This document shows, piece by piece, positions 32,376-44,013 of a DNA stretch of 64,000 nucleotides. The DNA lies in assembly GCF_027942865.1 (NCBI RefSeq), contig NC_134515.1, forward strand, positions 19,118,227 to 19,182,226. The letters run 5' to 3'. The notes beneath the pieces were generated by a model, which had not been told where the DNA came from, searched no databases, and saw nothing but the letters and a program-made list of their open reading frames with translations. This stretch comes from Odontesthes bonariensis (lineage: Eukaryota > Chordata > Actinopteri > Atheriniformes > Atherinopsidae). Both the position numbers and the translations under genes were made by a program. Each line of letters opens with the position of its first letter. The stretch's first letter is position 1.

Positions 32376-32460
32376 TCAGCCTCAGGAACTGAACACCCAG
32401 TCATTGATTTGAGCATGAACTCTTCTATTTATCAAAGTATTCTCGATTCTGGGGTGGTTG

Positions 32461-32570
32461 TAGCTAAGGAGGAAGAGCGGTCATTGGAAGGCTGGTGTTT
32501 TGTTGGCCTCCCAGGACCACATGTCCAAGTATCCCTGGACAAGACACTGTAACAATAATGTAAGACACTG
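32461..32570 (+). repeat. Degraded tRNA-derived SINE fragment
   Basis: TAGCTAAGGAGGAAGAGCGG resembles a tRNA A-box region. It is followed by CACATGTCCAAGTATCCCTG and GGACAAGACACTG, a tail common in fish SINEs. It too is flanked by Tc1-like sequence. Confidence 0.45.
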
Positions 32571-32785
32571 AAAACACCATACAGAAAACTATTTGTTCAA
32601 ATTATCGCTGCTAAAAATGTCTCTACAAGCTCTCAAATAATGGGGTGTGCATAGTTTTTCACATACTGCTTCTGCATTTCGGCTAGCTTATATTGAATGA
32701 ATAATGACACTTTGCTCTATGTCACTATGTCTTGTATTGCTGTTCACCTGAGGTTACCTTAGACAAAATCAAAATTTAGGACCAG

Positions 32786-32990
32786 AGGTCCGTTTCACGA
32801 AGCAGGTTTAGTGAAAACTCTGAGTTGATTTACCCTGAAATGAGGGAAACTCTGAGTTTTCCGTTTCACAAAGGGAGGTAACTCAACCCCGAGAAAGAGG
32901 GGTAGCTCTAGCCTGTTTCACAAAGAGAGGTAACTTAACCTCTTGGCCAGTTACCATAGTAACAGACCCTATGAACCTAACCTGGTCAGG
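32786..32990. repeat. Old interspersed repeat of uncertain class
   Basis: The phrase GTTTCACAAAG or GTTTCACGAAG recurs three times (near 32794, 32862 and 32917), with CTCTGAGTT and GAGGTAACT also repeated. I have seen this pattern in teleost DNA-transposon fragments but cannot name the family. Confidence 0.4.
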
Positions 32991-33083
32991 ATCAGATTAT
33001 TTTGTTTTTGCGTGTGTGTGTATTTTGTGTAGAATTCAACAAGGGTATTCTTTTTTTTTAACTTTACTGCGCTAATTTGTAAC

Positions 33084-33312
33084 ATGAACTAATATCTTTT
33101 TATTTTTATTTTTTATTTTTTGTTTTTATATGCCTTTAATGGATAGGACAGTTGGAGAGAGACAGGAAGCAGATGGAGGGGGAAGACACGCAGCAACGGG
33201 CCGTCCGATCCTGGATTCGAACCGGGGCCAGCTGCAGCAGAACTTTAGCCTCTGTACATGGGGTGGCTGCTTAACCAACTGCGCCACCGACCGCCCCATG
33301 AACTAATATCTT
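33084..33312 (-). mobile_element. tRNA-derived SINE with a perfect 16-bp target-site duplication
   Basis: The duplication CATGAACTAATATCTT occurs at 33084-33099 and 33297-33312, with the SINE between. Read on the minus strand it starts GGGCGGTCGGTGGCGCAGTT (A box GGCGCAGTTGG) and carries a B box, GGTTCGAATCC. The AT-rich tail of the element is at the left side of the plus strand, so the SINE points leftwards. The undamaged duplication suggests a fairly recent insertion. Confidence 0.88.
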
Positions 33313-33450
33313 AAGAACAATAAGAACTATAGAGAAATTTAATACTTAAAAACAATGCTCGTGTTTAACCATGGAATTAAATTTGAGCATTTAATTATGT
33401 AGATAAATTAATCTAATTTTATAGATGTTGTAACATAGTTACCGGTACAC

Positions 33451-33615
33451 TAAAGCCTGATTTATGGTCGGAAACCAGGTCGTCTGCGTGTGTGTCGCAG
33501 TTAACGCAGACATGCCCCCGCCCCCTACGCAGACACTACGCAGACACTCTGGTGCACCTCCTCAAAATTGTAACTCACCGCAGACAGTGTCGCAGATATC
33601 GTCGCAGGGGGGGAG
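33451..33615. mobile_element. Harbinger-like (ISL2EU-type) fragment, one end
   Basis: The terminal phrase TAAAGCCTGATTTATGG at 33451-33467 is one I associate with teleost Harbinger-superfamily elements. It is followed by GC-rich ACGCAGACA repeats at about 33505-33590. No matching opposite end was found in this window, so the element is incomplete. Confidence 0.45.
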
Positions 33616-34529
33616 AGAAAGGAGGCCTCTGATTGGTCAACTCATTATTCTGATCGCCTGGTTTTGACCGTGACTGTTTTTTGGACTAAGTAAAACTGAT
33701 CTACCCTTGCTAATTGCCTGCCTCATTGTCATGCTTTTGGGTTCTCCTTTGCCAGCATCAGTGAACGTGACAAGATGTATCCTTGTAAAATTCAAATTAT
33801 GAGTATTTGATGTCAGCCTAAGAAAAGATAAAGGATGGGGCAACAAAAGATAGGAAAAAGCTATATAATGCCAAGGCTCATTGGGTTAGCCACAGTTCAG
33901 TAACATAATGGAGAACACAGTTCATCGCTGCTTCTACAAATAAAAGTTAAAAGTCTACAGGCAAAGAAAAAACATATACAAATTAGATCCAGAAACATTG
34001 CCACCTTTTCTGACTCCAAGCTCATTTAAAGTTGCTTTCACGCCTACCTAATTTGTTCCTTGAATTTTGGGCTTTTTGGACCAAGGTCAGAACCAAAAGA
34101 AATTTCTATGGCCTGCAGGACAACTCACAGGATAACAAAGGAGGCCTTATCATCAACTACAAGTAAGGTTTCATATGATGAATACGTTGATTGCGCAAAG
34201 TCAAACTAGTCTTGAGTTTCAGCCTGTTCAGGCCAAACACTAGAAGGATGATACAGACATGTGTCTCGCTATATTCCAATCAGTGCCAAGTTTACAGTGA
34301 TACAGATCATTCAGACAATGATAGCAGGACATTGGTATGTCACATAAAACTGCTTGTGACCTTTGTAATTAATAAAGTGCAGACACCAAACCTAACCCAA
34401 GTGTATAGAGTGCCATAATGCGTTATAGAATGCGCCGCTGAGGGTGGCAGCACGTTGGAGTAGCTCTGTACCTCACATTGAGATTTTTTCTTTTTTCTAA
34501 ATTTCATTCCTGTTTTTTCTTGGAAGAAA

Positions 34530-37408
34530 TTGCATTTTTTTGACAACTGTTCCTTCCTGCCTTGGATGCTGTGCAGCTGGATTGATTTTTCCCAATACTT
34601 TTGTATATTTTGCTCTTTTGTTATGATGCATAACCATAGCAACAGGGTGGTTTACAACAGGGAGCAGCTGATTAACATTGGAAAAGCAGAAATAATTCAA
34701 CAACTGAAGCCAGAAATCCCACTGGAATTGAAAAGGAGGCGTCGTGGATGCAGAGCAGGAGCAAAGAGGAGAGAGAGAAAGAAGAAGTTCAAACCATCTC
34801 TGCCATCCATCATCATGGGCAATGTAAGATCGTTAGCTAACAAGTTGGATGAACTTCTAGCCTTGACAAGGACTCAGCAAGAATATCGGGAATGTAGCAT
34901 TATGTGTTTTACTGAGACATGGCTGCAGGCTCATATCCCCGACTCCAGCGTCTCTCTGCCGGGCTTCCTGACTGTACGAGCAGATCGAGATTTAAAGAGT
35001 AGCAGGAAAAGGAAAGGGGGTGGATTGGCAGTGCTTGTCAACCACAGATGGTGTCACCCAGGACATGTTACTGTGAAGAGTCGTCTCTGCAGTCCTGACA
35101 TTGAACTATTGGCAGTAAGTTTTCGTCCATATTATTTGCCAAGAGAGTTCACCAGTGTTGTTTTGGTGGCTGTTTATATTCCACCCTCAGCTGTTGCCGA
35201 CACTGCATGTGATGTCATCAGTTCCGTTGTTGCTAAGATACAGACACAACACCCCAATTCTTTTGTGGCAATATCTGGTGATTTTAATCATGCCTCACTC
35301 TCTGCTACACTGCCAACTTTTCAACAGTTTGTCAGCTGCTCTACCAGAGAAAACAAGACATTGGATTTGTTTTACACAAATGTCAAGGATTCATACATTT
35401 CCAAATCAAGACCTCCCCTGGGTAAATCAGATCACAACCTTGTTTTTCTCTGTTCAGCATATAAACCCCTTGTCCAGAGACTACCTGTCACAAAAAGGAC
35501 TGTTAGAAAGTGGTCACAGGAAGCTGAAGAAGCCTTATAGGGTTGTTTTGATGCAACCGATTGGATTTCTCTTTGTAAGCCACATGGAGAGGACATTACA
35601 GTAATGCCATGACTGAGTGTGTGACTGACTATATAAACTTCTGTGTGGACAACACCATCCAAACCAGAATAGTGAGATGCTTCCCTAATAACAAACCCTG
35701 GATCACCAGTGAGCTAAAGGAACTATTGAACAAGAAAAAAAGAGCCTTTTGGGAGCGAGACAGGGAGTTACTGAGGAGTATACAGAAGCAGCTCAAAGTC
35801 AAGATCAGAGAGAGCAAGGAGGTGTATAGAAAGAAGCTTGAGAGTAAACTGCAGAGGAACAATATCAGAGATGTGTGGTCAGGAATGAAGAAGATCACAG
35901 GCCTCAAGCAGAGGGAGGATCGGATGGATGGAAGTCTGGACAGAGCAAATGAGCTGAACACATTCTTCAACAGGTTCAGTTCAGGAACAAGCTCACCATC
36001 CTCCCCTCCTGTTCCCAGCCAAAGAGACATCCCACCCTCCTTTGACCCACAGCTTTCCTGTAACATCTCCACCTCCACCTCAGTCATGGATTCTTCTGCT
36101 TCCACTAGTTTGTCTTCAACCAAACAGGAGATGCTGCTGTCCCCTTTGCCTCCCCCTCCCACTTTTCTGTTTCTAAAAGTCAGGTGAAGAGGCAGTTGGA
36201 GAGACTGAACCGGAACAAGGCTGCAGGTCCAGATGGTGTCAGCCCCCGAGTCCTGAAGGCCTGTGCAGAGCAGCTCTGTGGGATTCTGCAACACCTTTTC
36301 AACCTTAGCTTGACCCAAGAGAAGGTACCACTGTTGTGGAAGACATCCTGTCTGGTTCCGGTACCAAAGAAAACTCACCCTTCAGTCATCAATGACTACA
36401 GACCTGTTGCCCTGACATCCCACATCATGAAGGTCCTGGAGAGACTCCTGTTGACCCACCTGTGTAAGCAAACCAGCACATATCAGGACCCCCTGCAGTT
36501 TGCTTATCGCCATGGAGTTGGAGTTGAAGACGCTATCATACACCTGCTTCAACAAACCCACTGTCATCTGGACAAAGCAGGCAGCACTGTGAGGATCATG
36601 TTCTTTGATTTCTCCAGTGTATTTAACACAATCCAGCCTGATCTGCTTCGTCTGAAACTCCAGAAGACTCAGGTGGAGGCCTCAACAATCACCTGGATTA
36701 ATGAATACCTGACAAACAGACCACAGTTTGTCAGACTGAAGAATTGTGTGTCTAACCAGGTGATCAGCAGCACAGGAGCACCACAGGGGACTGTACTCTC
36801 ACCATTCCTTTTCACTCTGTACACTTCCAGTACAAGTCAGACTCCTGTCATCTACAGAAATATTCAGATGACTCTGCAGTTGTCGGGTGTATCAGAGATG
36901 GACAAGAAGCTGAGTACAGAGAGCTGGTGGACCGCTTTGTGGCATGGTGTGGGAACAATCATCTCATCTTGAATGTTAACAAAACAAAGGAGATGATTGT
37001 AGATTTCAGGAGAAACAGGGTCAGATCAAACCCTGTTTCCATCATGGGAGAAGAAGTGGAGGTGGTTGAGGAATATAAATACCTTGGTGTTCATCTGGAC
37101 AACAGACTGGAGACACAACAGTGAAGCCATCTACAAGAAAGGACAGAGCAGACTGTACTTCTTGAGGAAGCTAAGGTCCTTCAAGGTTTGCAGCAAGATG
37201 TTGCAGATCTTCTACAAGTCTGCTGTTGAGAGCGTCATTTCCTCTGGCGTCATCTGTTGGGGCAGCAGCATCAGAACCAGGGACCTAAAAAGATTCAACA
37301 ACCTGATAAGGAAGGCTGGTTCTGTTCTGGGGACGACTGTGGAACCTCTGGAGACAATAATGCAAAGAAGGATTTTGCATGAAATCAAGAGAATTATGGA
37401 CAACCCTG
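34530..37408 (+). pseudogene. LINE endonuclease-reverse transcriptase pseudogene
   Basis: This is the coding part of the L2-type element. Segments in different frames lie at 34530-35540, 35609-36187, 36184-36972, 36927-37124 and 37066-37408. The reverse-transcriptase active-site region (near 36868-36885) is out of frame with the conserved segment before it, apparently after a small deletion. Reading continues after the insertion at about 38131-38274 with the C-terminal DRYRKSFLPTAISIYNN. Confidence 0.85.
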
Positions 37409-38130
37409 TCACAAATACATGGGATGCAAATACAAAATGGCTGGAGTCGCAGGTAGTGCTTCAACTGTGCGGTTTATTTACAGGGAGAGACATCTTATAA
37501 AGAAGCCAGTTATGTGGACACAAAACAAGCCCTTACTTCAGCCCTCACACTCTCCCCCGGAGTGTCTGGTCGACCTGAGCCTTATATAGCCCCAAGCCCC
37601 GGCTCAAGACCAATCAACCCAATTAATGGAGAAAACAATACTTCTGGCCACCACATTTCACACACAGGCTCTGCAATAACCCCATTAACATTACATAACA
37701 TATACAAACCATCACCATAATAAATCACGTTCCATTTGAGCAATTACAACAGAAAATATGAACAGACCCTGAACTCTCCCCCTCCACTTAGAGGGGAGAT
37801 GGTATAGTCCGCAGCCGACCATATTATAAAAGGCTGCTGCTTCTGCTGCTCTGTTTACTCTCCCAGGCAGGCACAGAGGAGCAGGAGGATGGCAGCAGCA
37901 GTACAGGTAACTATCTTAAAATAAAGAAAACTGGAGAAAACAAATATGATGAGTAGTGTAGTTTTTTTTTTGTGCTTCTGTTGGAGATATGACATTTGAG
38001 CATTAGTCTAATGTGGTGCGTGCACTCACCACCAAACCAGTGGGGAACAATGCAAATATGATCCATGTATGAGAGACTGAGGGTGCTTTACCATGTATCA
38101 CCTGTGTGTAGTGACGGGGGCTTCGTCACA
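37409..38130. mobile_element. 722-bp insertion within the LINE, solo-LTR-like, unclassified
   Basis: LINE protein similarity stops at 37408 and resumes at 38131. The bases CCTG occur at both junctions (37405-37408 and 38131-38134), which fits a 4-bp target-site duplication. The insert begins TCACAAATAC and ends CTTCGTCACA. It contains TTATATAGCCCC and TATTATAAAAGG, promoter-like AT boxes, and no long reading frame. A solo LTR of a Gypsy- or BEL-type element is one reading. A nonautonomous DNA element is another. Confidence 0.6.
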
Positions 38131-38346
38131 CCTGAACATCCTCTCCATGAGACTGTTATCGGAAAACAGAGTCTCTTCAGTCAAAGGCTTCTTCAGTTTG
38201 GATGCAAAATGGACCGTTACAGGAAATCTTTCCTGCCCACAGCCATCAGCATCTATAATAACTCCTTGATTTAATTGAGTTACATCAACATTTAATTTCC
38301 CTCTGGGATAAATAAAGTATTTTTGAATTTGAATTTGAATTGAATA

Positions 38347-41300
38347 AAACCCTAAACCTTGACATAGACTTTCACCAGCGAAAACACACTAAGATGTTCT
38401 GTGGTATACTCCACAGAAAAATCAACATTGAAACTATATTTTATAATAAAGTCCCTTGCATCTACTAATCTAAAGAGAAGGGGGGTAGGGGAGGGTATAT
38501 ACTAACTTTTTTATCAGCATACTATTCAAAAACCAGCATCAGTGATAAAATTGGTGTGTTTTAAGAGGTGAAAAAATGGTTTTCAGTCCTTTTGAAAAGA
38601 GTCAAACAAACTATAAGAGTTATATAAAAACCACCACACCAACTCTGAGGACATGTCTGTTCACTTGTTTTTCCCTTGGAGCTCATCTGTTGAAAAAGGA
38701 GGATGATTAGAGTTCCAGTTCACACCCAGGGGCCCATTAACACTACATTCAGGGTCAGGTTGGTTCTACTCAGGCTTTATTTTGCAAGGGAAGGCACCTC
38801 CGCTCCAGCAGCTGAGAGTACACATCCTAATGTCTGCTCTCCAGCTGCAGCTTCTCCATACGTAAAGGGTAGCCTCCTAGAGATGGTAAGTTAATAGCAT
38901 ATTTCCTGTAGAGTATTGCATGTTTTCCAGTCCACTCTTCCATAGCACAACAGTTAATTCTTTAAAACAGAGGGATCATCTTTGGATATCATTCAGGTGG
39001 TGCACCTCATCAGTGGCATTACTCAATTCCTTTCTGCACACAAGAACATTACAAACCTCCCCTTGGACTCTACCTGCCTTCATAAACAACAACAACAAAA
39101 ACTAATCCCAGTAGTTAACCATTCACTCCTCTCCCACTTGGCCAGGCTTTATCACTTGGCGTTGTAATCACAAAAATCATGCATCCAAGAAAACAGTGTG
39201 TGGTGGGGAGCTTCCCTGACGTCCATATTTGTATGTTGCATTTCATAACAAATGCATAGTGGACTTAGCATAGGTAACTTGCATATCCGTTATGGCACTT
39301 TAAATGCTGAGCAATATGTACAAGTTTGGAGCAACGTGCCAAAGGAAGGCTTTGCTTATAGTATCAAGACAATGTCAAAACCCACTCTATAGGTTTTACA
39401 ATAAGCATTGGTTTAAGTAAGAGCCTGTGTGCTAAAGTGGTTTGTCTGCCATCCAGATCGGTCACCGAGCAAAAAATTTGGCATATAACAAAAGAAAAAG
39501 TGTGTCAAAAATCGCCCCCAAACTACTGCACAAATCCAATCCAAACGGAAAAATATTTTTCTCTAAAAACTATAGCGATTGCAATGATGAATTTTGTGAT
39601 CAGGTTGTCACTTAAACATGCAAACCACTCATACAGTCCATGGAGGATGTTGATGAAATTTTGAAATGATGGAAAATGACAGCAAAACTTTTTCAGCGTC
39701 GTCAATTCACCTTTCACCTTTCCTAGCAACTATTTTTCTCTAACTAAAATTCATATTATTGATCACCTGTGTAACAATAATCTTCTTTACCACTGTCGCA
39801 CCATGACTGGTAAACCACAAACACCCAGAGCTTTGTTATCTCCCTCCAAAGTAGCCAGTTTCTCTGTCACCTTGAGCCTGGTTCGTCATGCTTGTGTGGT
39901 TGCTCGAAAGGTCACAGCTTGTAGCTTCTGTCATTAGCTGTCACTCTCTCACACTTCCTCCCCTTCCCTGCTTCTCTCCTCCTTCAAGTCGCTCTCTGTC
40001 ACACATTTCTTTCTATGGCTTTGGAACATGGATCAAGGTGGCATCCTTAGTTGGACTTTGAAGGTTAAAAGAAGTGAGAGACGATCCAAATGCAGGAGGA
40101 GTTCTCTGTGCCTGCGTTCATGTGTGTTGTCTGAAATGCAGATGTGCAGTTAGCCTGGTCAGGTTGATAAAAGCTAATCTGCTTTGAGCACAGCATACTG
40201 AAGTGTTACATTGTATCAGACAGTTTGCCTGTTGCAATTACGCTTGCTTAAATACAGGGTCTATCATGGCTAACAAGAAGATTCACAGCCTGAGGGGAAA
40301 GGAGGGAAAAAGATGTGTTTTTCTGGAGCTAATCAATAACTTTAGGAATTGCAGTTGGAATACTCTAACTGCACTTTTGCATTTACAGCAAAAAGAACAG
40401 CAGCACAATATTACACTTTGAATTGCCTTGCGTACAAATTGTGCTCCACAAATAAACTTGCCTTGCCATTTATTTTGCTTATATAAAGATTGACCAAAAT
40501 TCTGTTTAAGCGCATAAACGAAGGCCTACAAAGAAAAGTAATTCTGATGGATAATATGAAACAGCAACAATACTGAAGTGTGCTGCATAATTTCATATAC
40601 AGTGTGACCATATGTCGTCAGTGGAAACAGGTTTGAGTGAGAGGAAAGAGAGAAAGAGAAGATTTAGTAAAGAGACAGCAAACACAGGTGTGGCGCTTTC
40701 TCTGTTGGGGAGGTGAGGGGTAATCACGGCAAACTTTAATCAGTTCAGATCAATTATTCATGGTCAGGGGCCTAGCGAGCTGATTTCTAAAATGCCCCTT
40801 CTCTCTCGCTCTGAAAGCCCTGTATGAATTATTCAAGCTGCATTTACACAAAGAACTCTATCTCTGATACCTGATCAGTCAGTTAGAAACATTATGCAAC
40901 AGGGAATGTCAATTAGAAAGTGAGAAATGGGCCTCCTGGTATGTGCACAAAAAGAATTAAAACAAAGCCACTCACAGAGAAGGAAGATGATAACATGCAC
41001 CATGAAAAGTCTTGAAAAACACATATTCTTTAGAAATGGTTTACTGAGCAAGGGGAACTCAGTTTAATGCGCTCAGCCATTATCGCTTGTTTGCTTGTCA
41101 ACTCATCATCTATCAGTTTATTATTTCACTGAGTGAACTCATCCATGGTGTGCACTGCATCATACCAGAAACTCAACCCAGCTCCATGTTAAAGCTTTAA
41201 AAATATCTTTTGGCGGTCACTCCTCATACGCCATCAAAGCAGTTCTTGCTGCATCTTCTAATTGTTCAGAAAGATGTGGCTGCCATTACTTTGTTGTCTC

Positions 41301-43735
41301 TTTCTTTATGGCTTTCCTTTTTGCTTTCCTGGGTGCCGCAGGCTATTTGCTGCTAAACTTAAACCCTGGAGCTTGAGTAAGAGCCCTCAGTCCATGCCTC
41401 AAGGCCAGGCTGTACTCACTGGTCACTATGAGCTTTTTAGCTCACCTTTTCCTCCGTCATCTTTCCATGATCACTGTCCTTTTTCCTCCTGGGTCCCTAG
41501 AAAGAGATTGACCTTCTAGCTCTGGTCTGTGACAGTCCATAATCTTTAACTGAAAAAAACCCAAAAACAAACAAAGAAAAACCCACCTTCATAACATCTC
41601 CACATCCACCCTGGTCTAATGGGAAATCATGAAATATTCACAAGATGAAAAACATTTTATTCAAATTGTACATTTTTTCCCCATGACAGCCAGCACAACT
41701 TTCAGAGTAATGTATTTCAGAGGGATTTTATGTTCATGTCTCCACCACATTTTGCTTTGTCTCCAGATGAGCTAATAGACTGGTATCCTGGTAAACTAAA
41801 TATGGAGATTCATAACAGGTGGAAGACTAACATTTAGGAAGTGATTGGTTTTGAGGTAAGTCTTTTATATCTAACTAACCTTAACCAAGTACTTTCTACG
41901 AGTTTGACCTAACCTGGTGATGACCTAAATTATTTGTTGAGGTGCTTGTTGCATTAAGTTTAAAATCTACTGTTTTGGATGTGAGGCAAACTTGGGTAAT
42001 TTGGATGACAGCTTCTGATGTTGGAGTAAAACAACCCCTCCTTCATCCTCATTTGGATATTTTTGCCTCTCAAAAACAGTCCTCCATGGTAATTGTTAAC
42101 ATCCAAATTGTTTGGCTTCATCATATCATTTCACCCTAATTTCTCAAAAATATCCATCTCTCTTCTTAGGATAAAGTCTTTTTTTCCCCCCACTTTGCAC
42201 CCAAAATTAGATACCTAATGTCAAGAGTAAAACCTTGCGCTTTTGTTCACACAAACTACAGATAAGTATTATCTCAATTTTCCTCATTTTGCTATTCTTT
42301 ATGCCATGAAGGATGTGGGCGATATATCAGCAAACTAATTGATATGTGGAGGTTGGAGGGTCACCTGACTTTAACTTAAGGTTGAGAAAATTGCTTCTTC
42401 TCTTAATCCGTTTCCATACGTGCACTGCGGCATTGAAATTTTCTGCACATGCCGAGAAAGGGGCCGAATGTGAGAATGCATATGTCACATGCAGCCCTTG
42501 TAATAACCTCTGGGAGAGTTTAACCAGTCAGTTAAATAGAAATAACTGAATAGACCAAATAAACCCATGTGAGAATATAGCAGATACTCCTAATGTAGCA
42601 TTTCTAGCAAGCTGCTGTGTATGCAGAGTGTGCTTAGATGTGTCCGAATGAATGTAGTACTGGTAAACACAAAATCGTTGATGATCATGGGTAGGTGGGG
42701 AGCTTAATCTATGGCTTTCAGTGTGTTGTTAACAAAAGACTGGGATTCCCGCAGCACATGTTTTTTGCATCATGCCCTGCCTCATGTAAGCTCTGCAAAG
42801 CTCTCTGTGAGAACCAATCTCACATGGGGAATCGTAGATATGGAGCCCATATGTGATAGAGCAATTGCAGAAAAACTCCAGATGTGATTTTTTTTCCGAA
42901 CATTCCTTATTGTTTATGTATGAAAACAGCTTTGGTTTCACAGTGGACACATTTCCAGTCTCTTAAGAGTTTGGTGTGAAATGGTTGACCCCCACCCCTA
43001 AACCTGCATTTTGGGTATTGCAGTATTGTAAAAGCACATCGTTCCTGACTATTTCTTCATTATTTATGTTGCATCTATACTGATGAGAAGGAATTTCGCT
43101 CTGAATCAAATTAATCTAATTTTGAGTCATATGTTAAAAAAAAAAATTGGGGGGGGGGGGGGACTGATATTGTACATCCATGCAAGCAGTGATATGATGC
43201 TGATCTGTGCCAGGGTCAAATTAGGAAAAATATGTCAGTTTTTTTTCCAAATTTTTCAGTTTTTATCTTTAAAAAAAAACAACCAATTGTTCCTAAAGCA
43301 ATTAGAATATATAGGCATTGAAATATTACCAGCTACTATGTTGGACAGGGCCAAGGTTCGACTCTTACCAGAGCAATTTGTTTCCCCTTACAACTCTCAC
43401 AGAATCACATCATTTCTGCCAATATTACTCTCTTCTCATGACTTCAAAGTGGTGTGTGAATGTCACTGTGGCCTCGCCAAAGTAAACCATCCTCTTTTCC
43501 CAGAGTAAAGGGGATGGACAGATTAGAAGAGAACTGAGGGGCAACTGTAGTGTTGGCGAGGTATCACCTGCAAAGCCATTAAGCTGCTCGTCCTTGATGG
43601 CAGCCAACTCTCTCCACCAGAATCAGCTACTACCCAGTCTCTTTACTCTGCCTTCTCATCTTGCACCAATGGACAGTTAAAGTCATCACTGCAGTTAACC
43701 AAAGTTGAAATTTTGGCCAAAAGTAGCATTGGCTT
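38347..43735. other. Intergenic sequence with few features
   Basis: No supported gene was found in 5.4 kb. There is a G14 run at 43149-43162. Short open frames lack any family resemblance. Confidence 0.5.
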
Positions 43736-44013
43736 GTCACGGTTCATGGTGTGAGATGAAATAACCAAGCACAGGACTAAATGAGTGGGAGACAGGCAGA
43801 TGTGAATATACAAAATAATAGAGCAAGAAAATAAAGACCAACCAAACAAAATCACTAGATATTAACAAAAGCTACAGAGCAGAATAAAACCTGAATTAAA
43901 AAAACAAAATCAATACCAAACAAAGAGCTCAACGAAATCCTTTAAAATCCCAAAGACAAGGTTAACACTAAAAGGAGACAAAGAGCTCCACAAAAAAAAC
44001 CACTGACCATGAC
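43736..44013. repeat. Possible solo LTR or MITE
   Basis: The segment begins TGTCACGGTTCATGG and ends CACTGACCATGACA, imperfect inverted ends that start TG and end CA. A 5-bp imperfect duplication (TGGCT and CTGCT) may flank it. The interior is A-rich and noncoding. The call rests on these ends alone. Confidence 0.35.

Larger units (their letters stand above)
31793..32785 (+). mobile_element. Tc1/mariner-like DNA transposon relic, heavily decayed
   Basis: The left end begins CAGGTCTTAAAATTAGGTAA, which I recall as the terminal repeat of a teleost Tc1-like family. The transposase region starts near 32001 (ATGATAAGAAGGAAAGACAT) and resembles the N-terminal DNA-binding part, with a HQSGKGYEAI stretch. 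The middle of the transposase, including any DDE catalytic core, is missing and replaced by SINE-like pieces. The final part near 32580-32700 again resembles the same family. Right end matching is approximate. The element cannot be active. Identification rests on memory of the family. Confidence 0.65.
34440..38346 (+). mobile_element. L2-clade non-LTR retrotransposon, nearly full length but dead
   Basis: The element runs from a short 5' region to the 3' tail CCCTCTGGGATAAATAAAG and (TTTGAAT)n at 38322-38346. The endonuclease part at 34530-35540 has NVRSLANK, CFTETWL, GDFNH and KSDHNLV, the usual catalytic motifs. The linker and reverse transcriptase follow at 35609-37408 with NKAAGPDGVSPRVLK, INDYRPVALTS, FFDFSSVFN and STGAPQGTVLSPFLFTLYT. 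A nonsense codon at 35538-35540 and several frameshifts (near 35600, 36185, 36835 and 37110) break the frame. The last part lies beyond a 722-bp insertion. L2 rather than Rex1 is chosen from the tail. Confidence 0.88.

Noticed and set aside
35629-36378. 249-codon open frame on the minus strand
   Set aside because: It lies antisense to the LINE linker and reverse-transcriptase region, which explains the sequence fully on the plus strand. It has no recognised domain.
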